Assembly: GCA_026419775.2 (NCBI GenBank)
Contig: JAOPGA020001682.1
Location: 1-21,796 of the forward strand
Length of the DNA: 21,796 bases
From: Acrasis kona
Taxonomy: Eukaryota; Heterolobosea; Eutetramitea; Acrasida; Acrasidae
Direction: 5' to 3'
Under the pieces are notes generated by a model. The model saw only the letters and a list, made by a program, of their open reading frames with translations, searched no databases and was not told the origin of the DNA. Below, piece after piece: positions 8,969 to 17,715 of the stretch; within the stretch, counting starts at the first letter, position 1, and every line of letters begins with the position of its first letter. The position numbers and the translations under genes were made by a program.

Positions 8969-9243
8969 ATGTTAAAGGTTGGATTTGTTGCAAGCACCAA
9001 AAGCTGCAGGTAAATGAACTTTTTGAAATCCTCAAGTTGAATACAAAAAAGATTTCCAGCAAGCTAAACGAGGTCCTCAGTACACCCTCATTTCGAAGAT
9101 TGAGGTCCTTTGGTTTTATGCGGGGCATGTATTATTCCATTCCACTGGAACTGGTTAACATGGACAAAACTGTTGTCACACAGCACATTTACCAAACTCC
9201 CAGAGTATTTAAAAGAATAAAAAACAAGCAGAAAGAATCATGA
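8962..9243 (+). other. Coding-like ORF, possible gene remnant
   Basis: An open frame from about 8962 to a TGA at 9241-9243 without a good ATG near its start (the first Met is internal). The sequence is basic (KLNEVLSTPSFRRLRSFGF, ending VFKRIKNKQKES). It follows directly on the decayed gene to its left and may be a later part of the same former gene or an exon of it; a GTAAAT at 9011 followed by a CTCAAG could mimic an intron. No family recognised. Confidence 0.35.
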
Positions 9244-9259
9244 GAGGCAAAAGTTATAT

Positions 9260-9580
9260 TCACATTTTCTTTAATTCACTTTCAAAACCTGGGTTAGCCT
9301 GATAGAAGGCATTCATGCATTCATCCATGCTTGGAACTGGTTTGTAACCGGCTTCTTCAAGTTCGTTTTTCAAGTATTCATTTTGCCTTTGAAGCTTACT
9401 TATCTCTTTTTCGTGGTCTTCGATTCTGGTTTGAAGCTCAACTATCTTTTCATCCTTTTCCTTAATGTTCTTTTCGAGTATAAATACATGCGCGTTCAGG
9501 GAATCGACAACAACACCATGTGCCTCGTTCGCTTGTTTTTTTATCCTTCTTGAATCAATCTCGTCATCTGTCACGTTCAT
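9260..9580 (-). CDS. Small coiled-coil hypothetical protein (106 aa)
   Basis: An intact ORF from an ATG at 9578-9580. Residues about 28-77 form an uninterrupted, strongly charged coiled coil (ILEKNIKEKDEKIVELQTRI, then KLQRQNEYLKNELEEAG), followed by a short tail with PSMDECMNAFYQANPGFES that looks like a small helical cap. The dense E/K heptads and the conserved-looking tail argue for a real gene, despite neighbours that are broken. No family can be named; similar sizes are seen in cytoskeletal adaptors and leucine-zipper-like subunits. The short flank up to 9600 is AT-rich. Confidence 0.6.
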   Translation of the reverse strand: MNVTDDEIDSRRIKKQANEAHGVVVDSLNAHVFILEKNIKEKDEKIVELQTRIEDHEKEISKLQRQNEYLKNELEEAGYKPVPSMDECMNAFYQANPGFESELKKM

Positions 9581-9937
9581 TCTATTTTAAATTGAACACG
9601 TGGTTTTTGGGTATGCTTATTGCTGTTGTCTATTGATGAAAATTCTGATAAAACTTATTCATAGAGACTTGTAAGAGATTTTGTAGGTTTAAGCCGGCTC
9701 AGCTAGGTTGATCGGGGAAATGAAGTGATTTAAAAATAAATAAAATTTTATTAGAATATTCGATTTCCGGTGTTAGACGTCTAAATCACTTCCCAAAGAA
9801 GCTCTTGTAATCTTGGTTCCAATGGCCTCCAGTACCTCCTATGAATCATTTATGGGAACCGAGACCTCTGTTCATTCCAATCATAATAAAATTCACAGAA
9901 TTAATCAAAGATGGTCCATCGTTTATTTTTATTGTTT
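9581..9937. other. Intergenic with a short C-terminal-like relic
   Basis: Mostly AT-rich. On the minus strand, 9786-9839 reads GGTGGHWNQDYKSFFGK and stop, preceded (9840-9896) by MIGMNRGLGSHK, a stop, and FI. The Gly/aromatic tail looks like a true protein end, but the in-frame stop means it is a relic or needs an unseen exon. Confidence 0.3.
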
Positions 9938-10963
9938 TTATTCAGACATAAACGTGCTGCTCAGTTGCAGGACGTCATTAAACCAATTTTGAGATGCTAA
10001 CGCGCCTTCAATCGGTTGGAGTACCGTTTGAGGCTCCATCGAGTAAAGCTCCTTGAACCGAATAGCTGCTGCGGTGCGCCATAAATCAAGTGGGTCTACG
10101 TTTTGTTCCACCTCTTGTTCTGCCTCTTCTTCCACCCGCTCAGGTAGTCCTTGCTTTTCTTCGTCAGGTACTAAATGACAAGCGTTCGGGTTTTTGGTGT
10201 ACTCTGCTTCGTCGATGAATGGACACACGATTAGAATATGGACATTGCCTTGCCATCGCCTCCAGATCCCCATGGCTGACTCATATTCGTTGTTTGGAAT
10301 ACCTGGATGTATTCTACTTTGATCAATCCTAAACACCGATCTATCAGCAATATCCATGTTCGCCGCTTGCTGTTTGACTTGGCTTATAAATCCAAGTTGA
10401 AGGCGTAGAATTCCAGCAGATAGTCTGGCATGGAACATACCTTCTACCATTATGTAATCTACTAACGTCCTAAATGGTATGGTCCAAATCCTCCAAGGAA
10501 GTACCACTGTTTCATATTTTGGAACGAAGGGGTTGCTGAATTGGTTATTAGTGCTCACCCCGTGGTCTGTATTTGACGTGCACATCATTAGCGTCACCGT
10601 GTTCTCTATCTTGTTTATTTTCACAACAACTACTGGGTGATTATCATCCGCACTACCATCCGTATAGGGAAACCGGTATGAGAACATTGATCCCACAGCG
10701 AAGCTGCAGAATTGAATTATTCTTACTTTTTTAAAATCATTTGTTAGTGATCTCAATGGAACAGAATGATTATAACTAGGGACTTCTAAACCATCTATAA
10801 ACACCAGGTATTCATCCACTTTTCGAATGTGCTGTTTAACGTTGTGAGATGTGCTATTAGTATCATGTGATTTAATCACTGTTTTGATTCCTTCTATAGT
10901 TGTTGACGACTGAACTTGAACCTTGAAGTCTTTGATAGGAAGGCGAACGGTTACCTTATGCAT
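9938..10963 (-). CDS. Orphan protein: ubiquitin-like N-terminus plus PemK/MazF-like barrel segment
   Basis: An intact 341-aa ORF, ATG at 10961-10963, with a TATA-like box 40 bp upstream (11003-11009). Residues about 1-85 have a ubiquitin-like layout: VTVRLPIKDFKVQVQ, TTIEGIKTVIKS, LVFIDGLEVP, LRSL, VRIIQF. Residues about 88-175 resemble the small SH3-like barrel of the PemK/MazF family: GSMFSYRFPYTDGSADD, HPVVVVKI, VTLMMCTSN, then a strand KYETVVLPW. Residues 175-250 are helical with a WRRW stretch and then LIVCPFID; an acidic run (EEEAEQEVEQ) lies at about 285-300 and the end is helical. No domain is certain. It stands alone between a coiled-coil gene and a broken gene, and codon use is ordinary. 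Not assessed: whether any enzymatic activity remains. It could instead be an unrelated barrel. Confidence 0.5.
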   Translation of the reverse strand: MHKVTVRLPIKDFKVQVQSSTTIEGIKTVIKSHDTNSTSHNVKQHIRKVDEYLVFIDGLEVPSYNHSVPLRSLTNDFKKVRIIQFCSFAVGSMFSYRFPYTDGSADDNHPVVVVKINKIENTVTLMMCTSNTDHGVSTNNQFSNPFVPKYETVVLPWRIWTIPFRTLVDYIMVEGMFHARLSAGILRLQLGFISQVKQQAANMDIADRSVFRIDQSRIHPGIPNNEYESAMGIWRRWQGNVHILIVCPFIDEAEYTKNPNACHLVPDEEKQGLPERVEEEAEQEVEQNVDPLDLWRTAAAIRFKELYSMEPQTVLQPIEGALASQNWFNDVLQLSSTFMSE

Positions 10964-11002
10964 GTTTTTGTATTCAATGTAGGTTTTTTCAACCTATTGT
11001 CC

Positions 11003-11009
11003 ATTTATA
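11003..11009 (-). promoter_or_regulatory. TATA-like box upstream of the 341-aa orphan
   Basis: TATAAATGG reads on the minus strand about 40 bp before the start codon of the 341-aa gene, a spacing like that of the other small genes here. This fits a short 5' leader. Confidence 0.45.
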
Positions 11010-11938
11010 ATAACCATCCCCATGAATTTCAATAAACAACACAATTGGTTGTAAATTGCTCTCTACTTAAATAACACTGTCAACCGGAAAAATAATTTGT
11101 GAAATTGGCTTGAATTACAGATCATTTTCAAAGCAATGAGCAAAAAGGATAGCAGGGTCAATATTTTTGGCAAGTTTTGATTAGCCTTGAGGGAGAAGGC
11201 ACTAGGAGTCTACACAATGGATGAGGTGGCCAACATACGAAGATATAGTAGCAGGAAGAGAGGATCTAACTACTTTACCTCTTCGTCAATCATGGGTCAG
11301 TTTTTACAGTAAAAATTTGTGTTAGTAATGAACCTGTTGAATGTTGTTTCTCTGATGTGAAACGTCCAGATTTTTACAATCGAGGAGCTAAATCAGTAGA
11401 ATCAATGATGAAATTACTTCGTAATACAGATGACTCAAAAGAACTGAAAGTTGATGAGAATGAATATGGTGCAAAAAGAAAGGCCTTTTATAAAAGAATA
11501 AAAACTGTCAGGGGCAGTATCGACCAAGTTGAAGTAGATAGTGCAAGAGTATCAATTATTGAAACTATCACTTCAACAATATCCTATCGAGAGAAGATAA
11601 GAAAAAAGAAGGAAGAAGAAAGGAACCCAGGTAGATTGCTTGCAGAGAGGTATATTGACTTTGTCTTGTCATCAAACAAACGTCATTTAATAACAGTGAA
11701 TGAAAAGTCAAAAAAGAAGACAACTGTAACAAATATGAAAGAGACAGTTAACTTGTTTAAACAACATAACCTTCTCCCACCCAATATTTCAACTCCGGCA
11801 ACATTAAAGGATTTTTATGACTATTTTCAAGATGATAGGGTGACTTGTTTAACAAAACAAAATTTAGAAATGACCTTTATTGATACTCAACCTGGAAGTA
11901 TATTGGACCAGCTAGGTTCAAGGAACTTGTCAATTCAC

Positions 11939-12030
11939 CAACCGTCAACACCTCATACTGGGTTTCAAACTCCTCAACCATCAACACCTCGTACTGGATT
12001 TCAAACTCCTCAACTATTAACACCATCTAA
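11939..12030 (+). repeat. 36-bp tandem repeat (2 full units plus a partial third)
   Basis: Unit 1 is 11939-11974, unit 2 is 11975-12010, and a diverged third begins at 12011. The two full units differ at only three positions and encode a 12-aa Pro/Thr-rich unit (QPSTPHTGFQTP). The reading frame is preserved across the units. Confidence 0.85.
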
Positions 12031-12456
12031 ACAGAATCAAAATGTACCTTATTCACCTTACCAAAGTGGTCAACATAATCTTTATCCATTAATATTAATC
12101 CTGTAACTCCAGCACAGCAACCTTCATCCTACATCCCACATACTTCTTCAGTATCAGTACTCAAGAATTTCTTCACTCCCTCTCAATGTACTACTAATAA
12201 GAAATTAACTAGAAGTTTGAGTGTATCTGCAATAGAGATAAGTCCAATTAAATCTCCAGTACATAAGAAACACTAACCGAGTATTAATGAATCACCAATC
12301 ATAAATACTGTAATCAATGTAGACACCTCCCCTTACGTTACCTCAAGATCTCCTTTTACAACTTATGCTTCTATTCATACTAATCAAGTACCTGTAGCTA
12401 CTGTAATAGATACATTAGACCCTATCGATGATAACATTGGAGTTAGTGAGAAGTCC

Positions 12457-12477
12457 AACATCCTAGAAGTCCCTCTC
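12457..12477 (+). repeat. 21-bp direct repeat, copy 1
   Basis: AACATCCTAGAAGTCCCTCTC, identical to the copy at 12943-12963 and in the same orientation. It lies in the coding-like tail of the Ser/Thr/Pro-rich gene and is separated by 2 bp from the left arm of the 90-bp inverted repeat. Confidence 0.95.
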
Positions 12478-12479
12478 AA

Positions 12480-12569
12480 ATTTCTATTTTTTGCATGTCA
12501 AAATCTAGATTTAAATGAAATGTTGTCATTCTATAAAAATACGAATCGTGACAATAAAGCAAAACAGTA
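12480..12569 (+). repeat. 90-bp inverted repeat, left arm
   Basis: Starts ATTTCTATTTTTTGCATGTC and ends GCAAAACAGTA. It is the exact reverse complement of 12964-13053 over all 90 positions. In this copy it encodes the last codons and almost the whole stop codon of the broken gene, so this is probably the original copy. Confidence 0.95.
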
Positions 12570-12590
12570 ACTCAAGCAAACGAACACCTT

Positions 12591-12947
12591 TTATTTATTT
12601 CTTCTACCACGACGAGTGCTAAGACGAGTTAATCTTCGTAGACGTTGAATTCTAAATGAGCGTCTATCGAACCTCGCTCCCACACGTTGTTTAGGTACTG
12701 GTACAAGCTTTACCCTCTGTCCAGTATGATGTAAGTACCAGCATTGGGGGTGGATATGCATTTGACAGCCAACACAGTAGTATGTATTGTTGGAGTCTTT
12801 GCCTTGCTTTAAACAGGTAATACATCTGCCTTTATGATTTGCACTCAATGAGAGTGGTAGGTGACTGNTGTGCTGTGGTTGTGATTTTTTAAAATTACAT
12901 AAATTCTGAACAACATCATGAAGAAACTTCTTTTGTGTGTGTAACAT
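12591..12947 (-). pseudogene. piggyBac-like transposase, C-terminal cysteine-rich domain
   Basis: This 118-codon ORF carries the zinc-finger tail typical of piggyBac (DDE_Tnp_1_7) transposases: KKFLHDVVQNLC, then GRCITCLKQG, TYYCVGCQMHIHPQCWYLHH, ending in a highly basic Arg-rich stretch (RIQRLRRLTRLSTRRGRRNK). The catalytic DDE domain that should precede it is absent: the coding sequence begins essentially at the 21-bp direct repeat (12943-12963), so the fragment was cut there. One undetermined base (n) lies at 12868. It sits between the two arms of the 90-bp inverted repeat. Known piggyBac elements cut at TTAA and have short terminal repeats; those features were not found, so this is an isolated tail and not a whole element. 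Confidence 0.6.
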
Positions 12948-12963
12948 CCTAGAAGTCCCTCTC
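12943..12963 (+). repeat. 21-bp direct repeat, copy 2
   Basis: Identical to 12457-12477 and in the same orientation. Here it is joined directly to the inverted arm, on the side opposite to that in copy 1. It also marks the breakpoint of the piggyBac-like fragment. Confidence 0.95.
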
Positions 12964-13053
12964 TACTGTTTTGCTTTATTGTCACGATTCGTATTTTTAT
13001 AGAATGACAACATTTCATTTAAATCTAGATTTTGACATGCAAAAAATAGAAAT
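12964..13053 (-). repeat. 90-bp inverted repeat, right arm
   Basis: Exact reverse complement of 12480-12569, starting TACTGTTTTGCTTTATTGTC on the plus strand. The absence of any mismatch means a recent event, ongoing gene conversion, or an assembly or amplification artefact. Confidence 0.95.
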
Positions 13054-13207
13054 GTCAAACCAATCTTCCTTATTTGTTTAATAAAGCCCGCACAGCGTCA
13101 TGAGGTTATGGGCATTGGTGCCCTTGCCGCAGCTTAAGAGATATATCCTGGTATCCTCGTCAAGTAATAGGAGAAACACTAGACAAGATTAACTTAATTT
13201 AAATAAT

Positions 13208-16200
13208 TTATAAAATCTTTAACACAAATGATATTGTCTGCTTCCTCTTTCTCTCTGCCATTCTAAAGCGATCTACCCACTCTTCATTTTTCTTTGAAGA
13301 TAAGCAAAGTTCTACAAGAGTCTCGCTCTCCTCCAAAAGCTTGAGCAGAGAAGCTCTGGCGGACTCACCAATATCCATGTTCTGACTCAAATCGAGTCTC
13401 TCAATACCAGTCTTCTTGCTCACCATATTTATTGCCAAATCACGAACAAACAAATCACTCAAGTGCAAATTGCTCATGTCTAACCACTTGATCTTTTGAT
13501 TCACCGACAACAAATAAGTTAATTCCTCTTTTTGTTCATCAGTAATATCCTTCATGTCACTAATGCCGAGAGAACGCACGGACAACTTTTCGGACACTGA
13601 AGATTCTACATTTTTCAAATCTTCAATTAATTTATCTACAAGTTCTAACGGATTATTAGAACCTACGAACGTATCGCTTTTACGATCTTCAAAGTAGGAA
13701 GGAGAAGGAAAAGAACCTAATTTTTTCAAACGAGGAGTCGGAACCGTTGCAGGAGAACAAGCAACAGGGCCATTCCAAGGCTTCTTGCTCCTTTCGAACA
13801 AAACTAACAAACAAGCCAAAACGTTTTTATTATTCTTGACCAAATCTTGATGCGTAAATCGCATCGTATCAAGACCAGTCAACCCAACCACTTTACAAGC
13901 ATCAAAAAATAAATTCAAATTCAATTCGCTAATAATGTCGTTATCAACTTTATATTTCACTCTATCCATCCTTATGCTACCGGGGAACATGACATGCATT
14001 AATTTACACAAAACAACGCCGCCCCTCAACACCATCCACAAACTTTGATTTTCACATTCCGCATCAATTAATTCAAAATCTCTCAACCATGTCAAAATCA
14101 AATTCTCTTCGTGAATTTGTTGCACCTGGATGGCATCTTGTCTCATATCGTCGTATTCACGACTAGTCAACGACCCATCATTCCCGCCATTATTATAGCT
14201 CTGGTTGTCCATCGATTGATCCAACGAAATGGGAGAGACATTAGTAGTCGGACTGGTGCTCATACCCACTACCGGCGACCAAGAACCAACGCGCAACGAA
14301 GTTCTATTCCGAGGAGAATTCAAAGAATTTTGATTCACATGAATGGCCAAACTTTTTGCTCGTTGTCTCAATGGCGTGTAGTTATTCGTCGTAGGTGCCG
14401 TTAACGACGACGATGGTACGTTGACTGGCTGTTGTTGTTGTTGTTGTTCGTTTGTCACTTTTACAATGTGATATTGAACGAACAACAATGCCAAACAAAC
14501 CAACACATTTTCCAAATTTTCCTTATTTTTCAAATCCATAAAATCAATTACGGCCTGCTTCGACATTCCAATTTGTAAGATGGCCTGATTGAATAATTTC
14601 ACATTGTCCATGGACGTGAATTGTGTGGAATGCTTCTTGACCACTTGTTTCTGATTAATTTTACCGGGGAATAACTTATCGAATAATTCGCACAACATGA
14701 CTCCGCTCATTAAATTTTCGTAAAAATCAAAATGGGGATCGAACGTCAAATGTAAACTTCTTTCGATCCATAATTGAAGCGCTTTGGTGGCATAGAGTTT
14801 TTCGGATTGTTGGAATTGACTACGAAGGGTGGCATCTCTCGCGGTGTTGATATCGTAGTGACGATCCGTTCGCATCATTGCGAAAATTGATTTGTTGCGA
14901 ACGTCGGATGGATCGGATCCGACTTCAATCATGAGCTGTGCAAATTGTTCGTTGGCGATTCGATTGGCCTCTGATTTGATTGGCGATAATTTGGGTGTTG
15001 AATTGGATGTGGGTGTGCATGTGGAATTAGATCCTGGCGTGGATGGTTGACTTGGAGATGGCGGGGATTGTAATTTGGTCATGTCCAATTGGAAGTTCAT
15101 GGTCGGTCTTAACGAGATTGGAGTTGCTGGGGTGGACGTGAGGTGAATTGGTTTGTGATTGGAACTAATGTATCGATCGTCGTCATCATCATCAGAATCG
15201 GATTCTTCATCATCGTCATCAGATTGAGCCGACTCCAAGTGAGTGGAGATGGTGGATAGTTTCTTTGTGAGCGATAAGAGTCTTGATTCTGATTGTGATA
15301 ATTTATCATTGATTGATTTCGAATTAAAAGCAAGTAACATGTCCATTCCAAACTTGATTTGTGACTCTAATTGGATTTGAATTTCTGATGTTTTGTTTTG
15401 TAATAATTTAATGAGCTCTTCAATGTGTTGATTTAATTTTGTAATCTCCACTTGCGAGGATTCGACTTCTACTTGCAAATGTTGAACGTGATGGTTGAGT
15501 AATTGATTGGTGTGATTCAATTGGGTAATGTGATTGGTCGATGTATTCATTTTGGCGGTAACCTGACAAAGTCTCACTTCCAGTCCGTTCAATTTTTGTG
15601 ACAATCCATTAAAAGAATTCACAACGCCCAACTCCCATTCGCTCATTAATGTGATCAATGTTAATTTGACACCATCAATGTTTACATTTTGATTGTTTTG
15701 AACGAGAGCTGTGAGGTCGGAACTGATTTGCTTTTCTCTCGATAGTAATTCGTTAAGGTGTCTATTTTTTTCTTCCAAGCGATCAACGTTCAATAATGAT
15801 TTTTCCAAGTTTGAAGTAATTTGTTCTTGTTCCGTTTTGCTCAACACGACATGATTCGAAGATTGAACTCTTGGTGATTTCGGAGATCCCATCGGAGAAG
15901 TTCCTCCACCCAACGATAAAGTACGATTAACTCTTCTTTCCAATTCTTTTCCGACTTTTGAATAATGTTTTGATATCTTGTCATATTCATGTTGGAGAGT
16001 GTTTTTTTCATTCTTGACCTGATCCAAAGTGTTCATTGTAAAAGTAAGTTCTGACTGAAGCTGATTGTTGGTTTGTTCGTAGCAAGCTAATTGATCTTGA
16101 AGCATGTGAATGTCGTTGGTCAAAGTAATGTTTGTGGACTTTGATTCTTGATGCTGGTCCATGAGGTCATCGTACTTTTGGTTCAACACGTTGAGTTGAT

Positions 16201-17403
16201 GTTTTGTTTGCTGGCTTTCAACGTTGAGTTGGGACTCGTCATGAGATATTCGGTTGATTAATTGTTTCATGTGTCCGGAAAGCAAGTGAAGGTCGTTATT
16301 TGTGTTGTTGTGATGTGTGCGTGAAAGTAGTAGAATGTTGTCGCGATCGCGTTTGATTGTGTGAAGTTGCTGTAGTACTTTAAACATTGCTCCTCTGTCG
16401 TGATGATCCATTCTGTCCTTTAGGGTTTGTTCCATCTGCTCAATTCTGGTTTTTGTATCCACATGCATGTCCCTTTCAAGTTGCTGTCTGGCTATTAATT
16501 CTTGTGCGCTGCGGTGCAGTTTCTCTTGAATTGAGTTTAATTTTTCTTCAAGGAGAGTTTCCATCAAGCTAGCATGTTGGGTGCTGTCGAATTCATTAAC
16601 TGGGCTTGGGCTTTGTAGAAGTTTATTTTCTTGCTCAAGTCGGGATACTTGTCTTCGCAATTCGCGTATCTCTTCTTTAAGCGTTTCGTCATCCCTCACA
16701 AACCGCAGCGAACCCTTTCTCTCTGCATGTTGGTTCTCAAGTAAACATTGTAAGTGGGTTAGGTGCTTTTTTGTCGTTGTAAGGGTATCTTGCAACAGGC
16801 GTTTCTAATTTGATTAGTTATTCGTTAATATGGTTGCATCAATCATACCACTTTTGTGAGGTCTAGGTTCTGTTTTCGAAGTAAAAGTGCTTCGGCTCTA
16901 ACATGTTCGTTTATATACGGGTTCTTTTCTAACAGCACGTACATGCCGTAAGTTAGCCTATCGTTATCGTCCCTCAACTAATAATGTTAAAAAATATTTT
17001 CTGCTTCGCTTACCGATTCGCACTCTGACATGTAATGTTCTAGACATTGGTCATTAGTCTTCATCTTTCTTACAGTAGAAATAAATTTTCTCTCCAATTC
17101 TTTTGTATTTCTTTCAGTTTCTGAGGTATAGCGTTCTATGTAGTCGTCAAGAGACGAATCGAACCTATGTATTATTGGGGGAGCATTAGATATTCCTAGG
17201 GCCGTAGCATTTATGATGGACCTAACCTCTCTTTCAATGCTGATGGGTGGCCATTTCGGCTTTTCTATAATTGTTCTCCTTCTTCCCCTTGTCATCTCCA
17301 AAATGAACAGCATAACAATATTGACAACAATAGTGACACCGAGTATAAAGTATAACGTCTCATTGTCTGTTATGTGCCTTTGGACTGCAAGGGAGGATAC
17401 CAT
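13208..17403 (-). CDS. Membrane-anchored coiled-coil protein with two CH domains and LRR-like tail
   Basis: A three-exon gene, about 1371 aa: exon 1 17403-17014, exon 2 16977-16849, exon 3 16804-13208. Introns 16978-17013 (36 nt) and 16805-16848 (44 nt) are GT-AG and phase 0. The start is the ATG at 17401-17403. Residues about 16-37 are one transmembrane helix (LYFILGVTIVVNIVMLFILE) followed by Arg-rich sequence, so a single-pass anchor with a cytosolic C-terminal bulk. Residues about 120-680 are long coiled coils; an Asp/Glu run lies near 710; Pro/Ser/Thr linkers follow. Calponin-homology domains are at about 845-955 (LMSGVMLCELFDKLFPGKI) and 1070-1180 (VLRGGVVLCKLMHVMFPGSI), with a polyQ stretch just after the first. 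The C-terminus (about 1240-1350) has LRR/RNI-like strand-helix units (IKWLDMSNLHLSDL, IERLDLSQNMDIG). Likely links a membrane to actin or microtubules. The combination is unusual; the organelle is unknown. Confidence 0.85.
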
Positions 17404-17715
17404 GATGAGTGACTTCAAATGTCAAAAAGTTATAATAAGACCAACTGATCGTTTTGCTTATATGGAATCTTCGAACCAGTTCCAGCAAGTCTATTCTATT
17501 TTAGTAGAGTAAATCCCCAACAATACAATTAACAATAATAATAGAAGCTAAATAAAACGTTGTACGTAATCCAGTACATACATATTAATTGTTGGGAAAA
17601 GTCGTCTGATCATCAAGCAGAGGAAGAGAACAAAGCGATTATTCAATGTCATAATAAATTTAAACGATATTCTTTAGTTGACCCCACATGTGTGATGTTT
17701 TCTTTGGCATTTTGT
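17404..17715. other. Intergenic region, no gene seen
   Basis: Lies between the 5' end of the CH-domain gene and the 3' end of the TMEM8-like gene. AT-rich, with no clear RNA fold. It should contain the CH gene promoter; no strong TATA box was identified. Confidence 0.4.

Larger units (their letters stand above)
11136..12570 (+). pseudogene. Broken Ser/Thr/Pro-rich gene, family unknown
   Basis: Coding texture runs from ATG 11136 to TAA 12568-12570 but in more than one frame. The N-terminal stretch (MSKKDSRVNIFGKF, a stop, then LALREKALGVYTMDEVAN) gives way near 11290 to the longest frame (about 11307-12106), which holds FYNRGAKSVESMMKLLR, a basic helical middle (REKIRKKKEEER) and a 36-bp tandem repeat encoding TP-rich units. 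Past 12106 the sense continues in another frame (NINPVTPAQQPSS, VLKNFFTPSQ) with one more stop near 12271, and ends with YKNTNRDNKAKQ. A short intron near 11290 is possible but does not remove all stops. The family is not recognised; the low-complexity tail suggests a regulatory or transposon-accessory protein. Confidence 0.5.

Noticed and set aside
12480-13053. Terminal inverted repeats of a whole DNA transposon
   Set aside because: No target-site duplication flanks the arms, the arms encode the end of a neighbouring gene, and the transposase inside is only a tail.
13078-13190. Minus-strand coding-like stretch (ending NLMTLCGLY) with a GGGCA/TGCCC hairpin
   Set aside because: Too short, no start codon and no recognisable family or RNA class.
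14111-14404. Plus-strand 97-aa ORF opposite the CH-domain gene
   Set aside because: Antisense shadow of the well-supported CH2/linker coding region.
14430-14445. CAG/CTG-type polyQ microsatellite as a separate repeat feature
   Set aside because: Only a short in-frame Gln run in the CH-domain protein; noted there instead.
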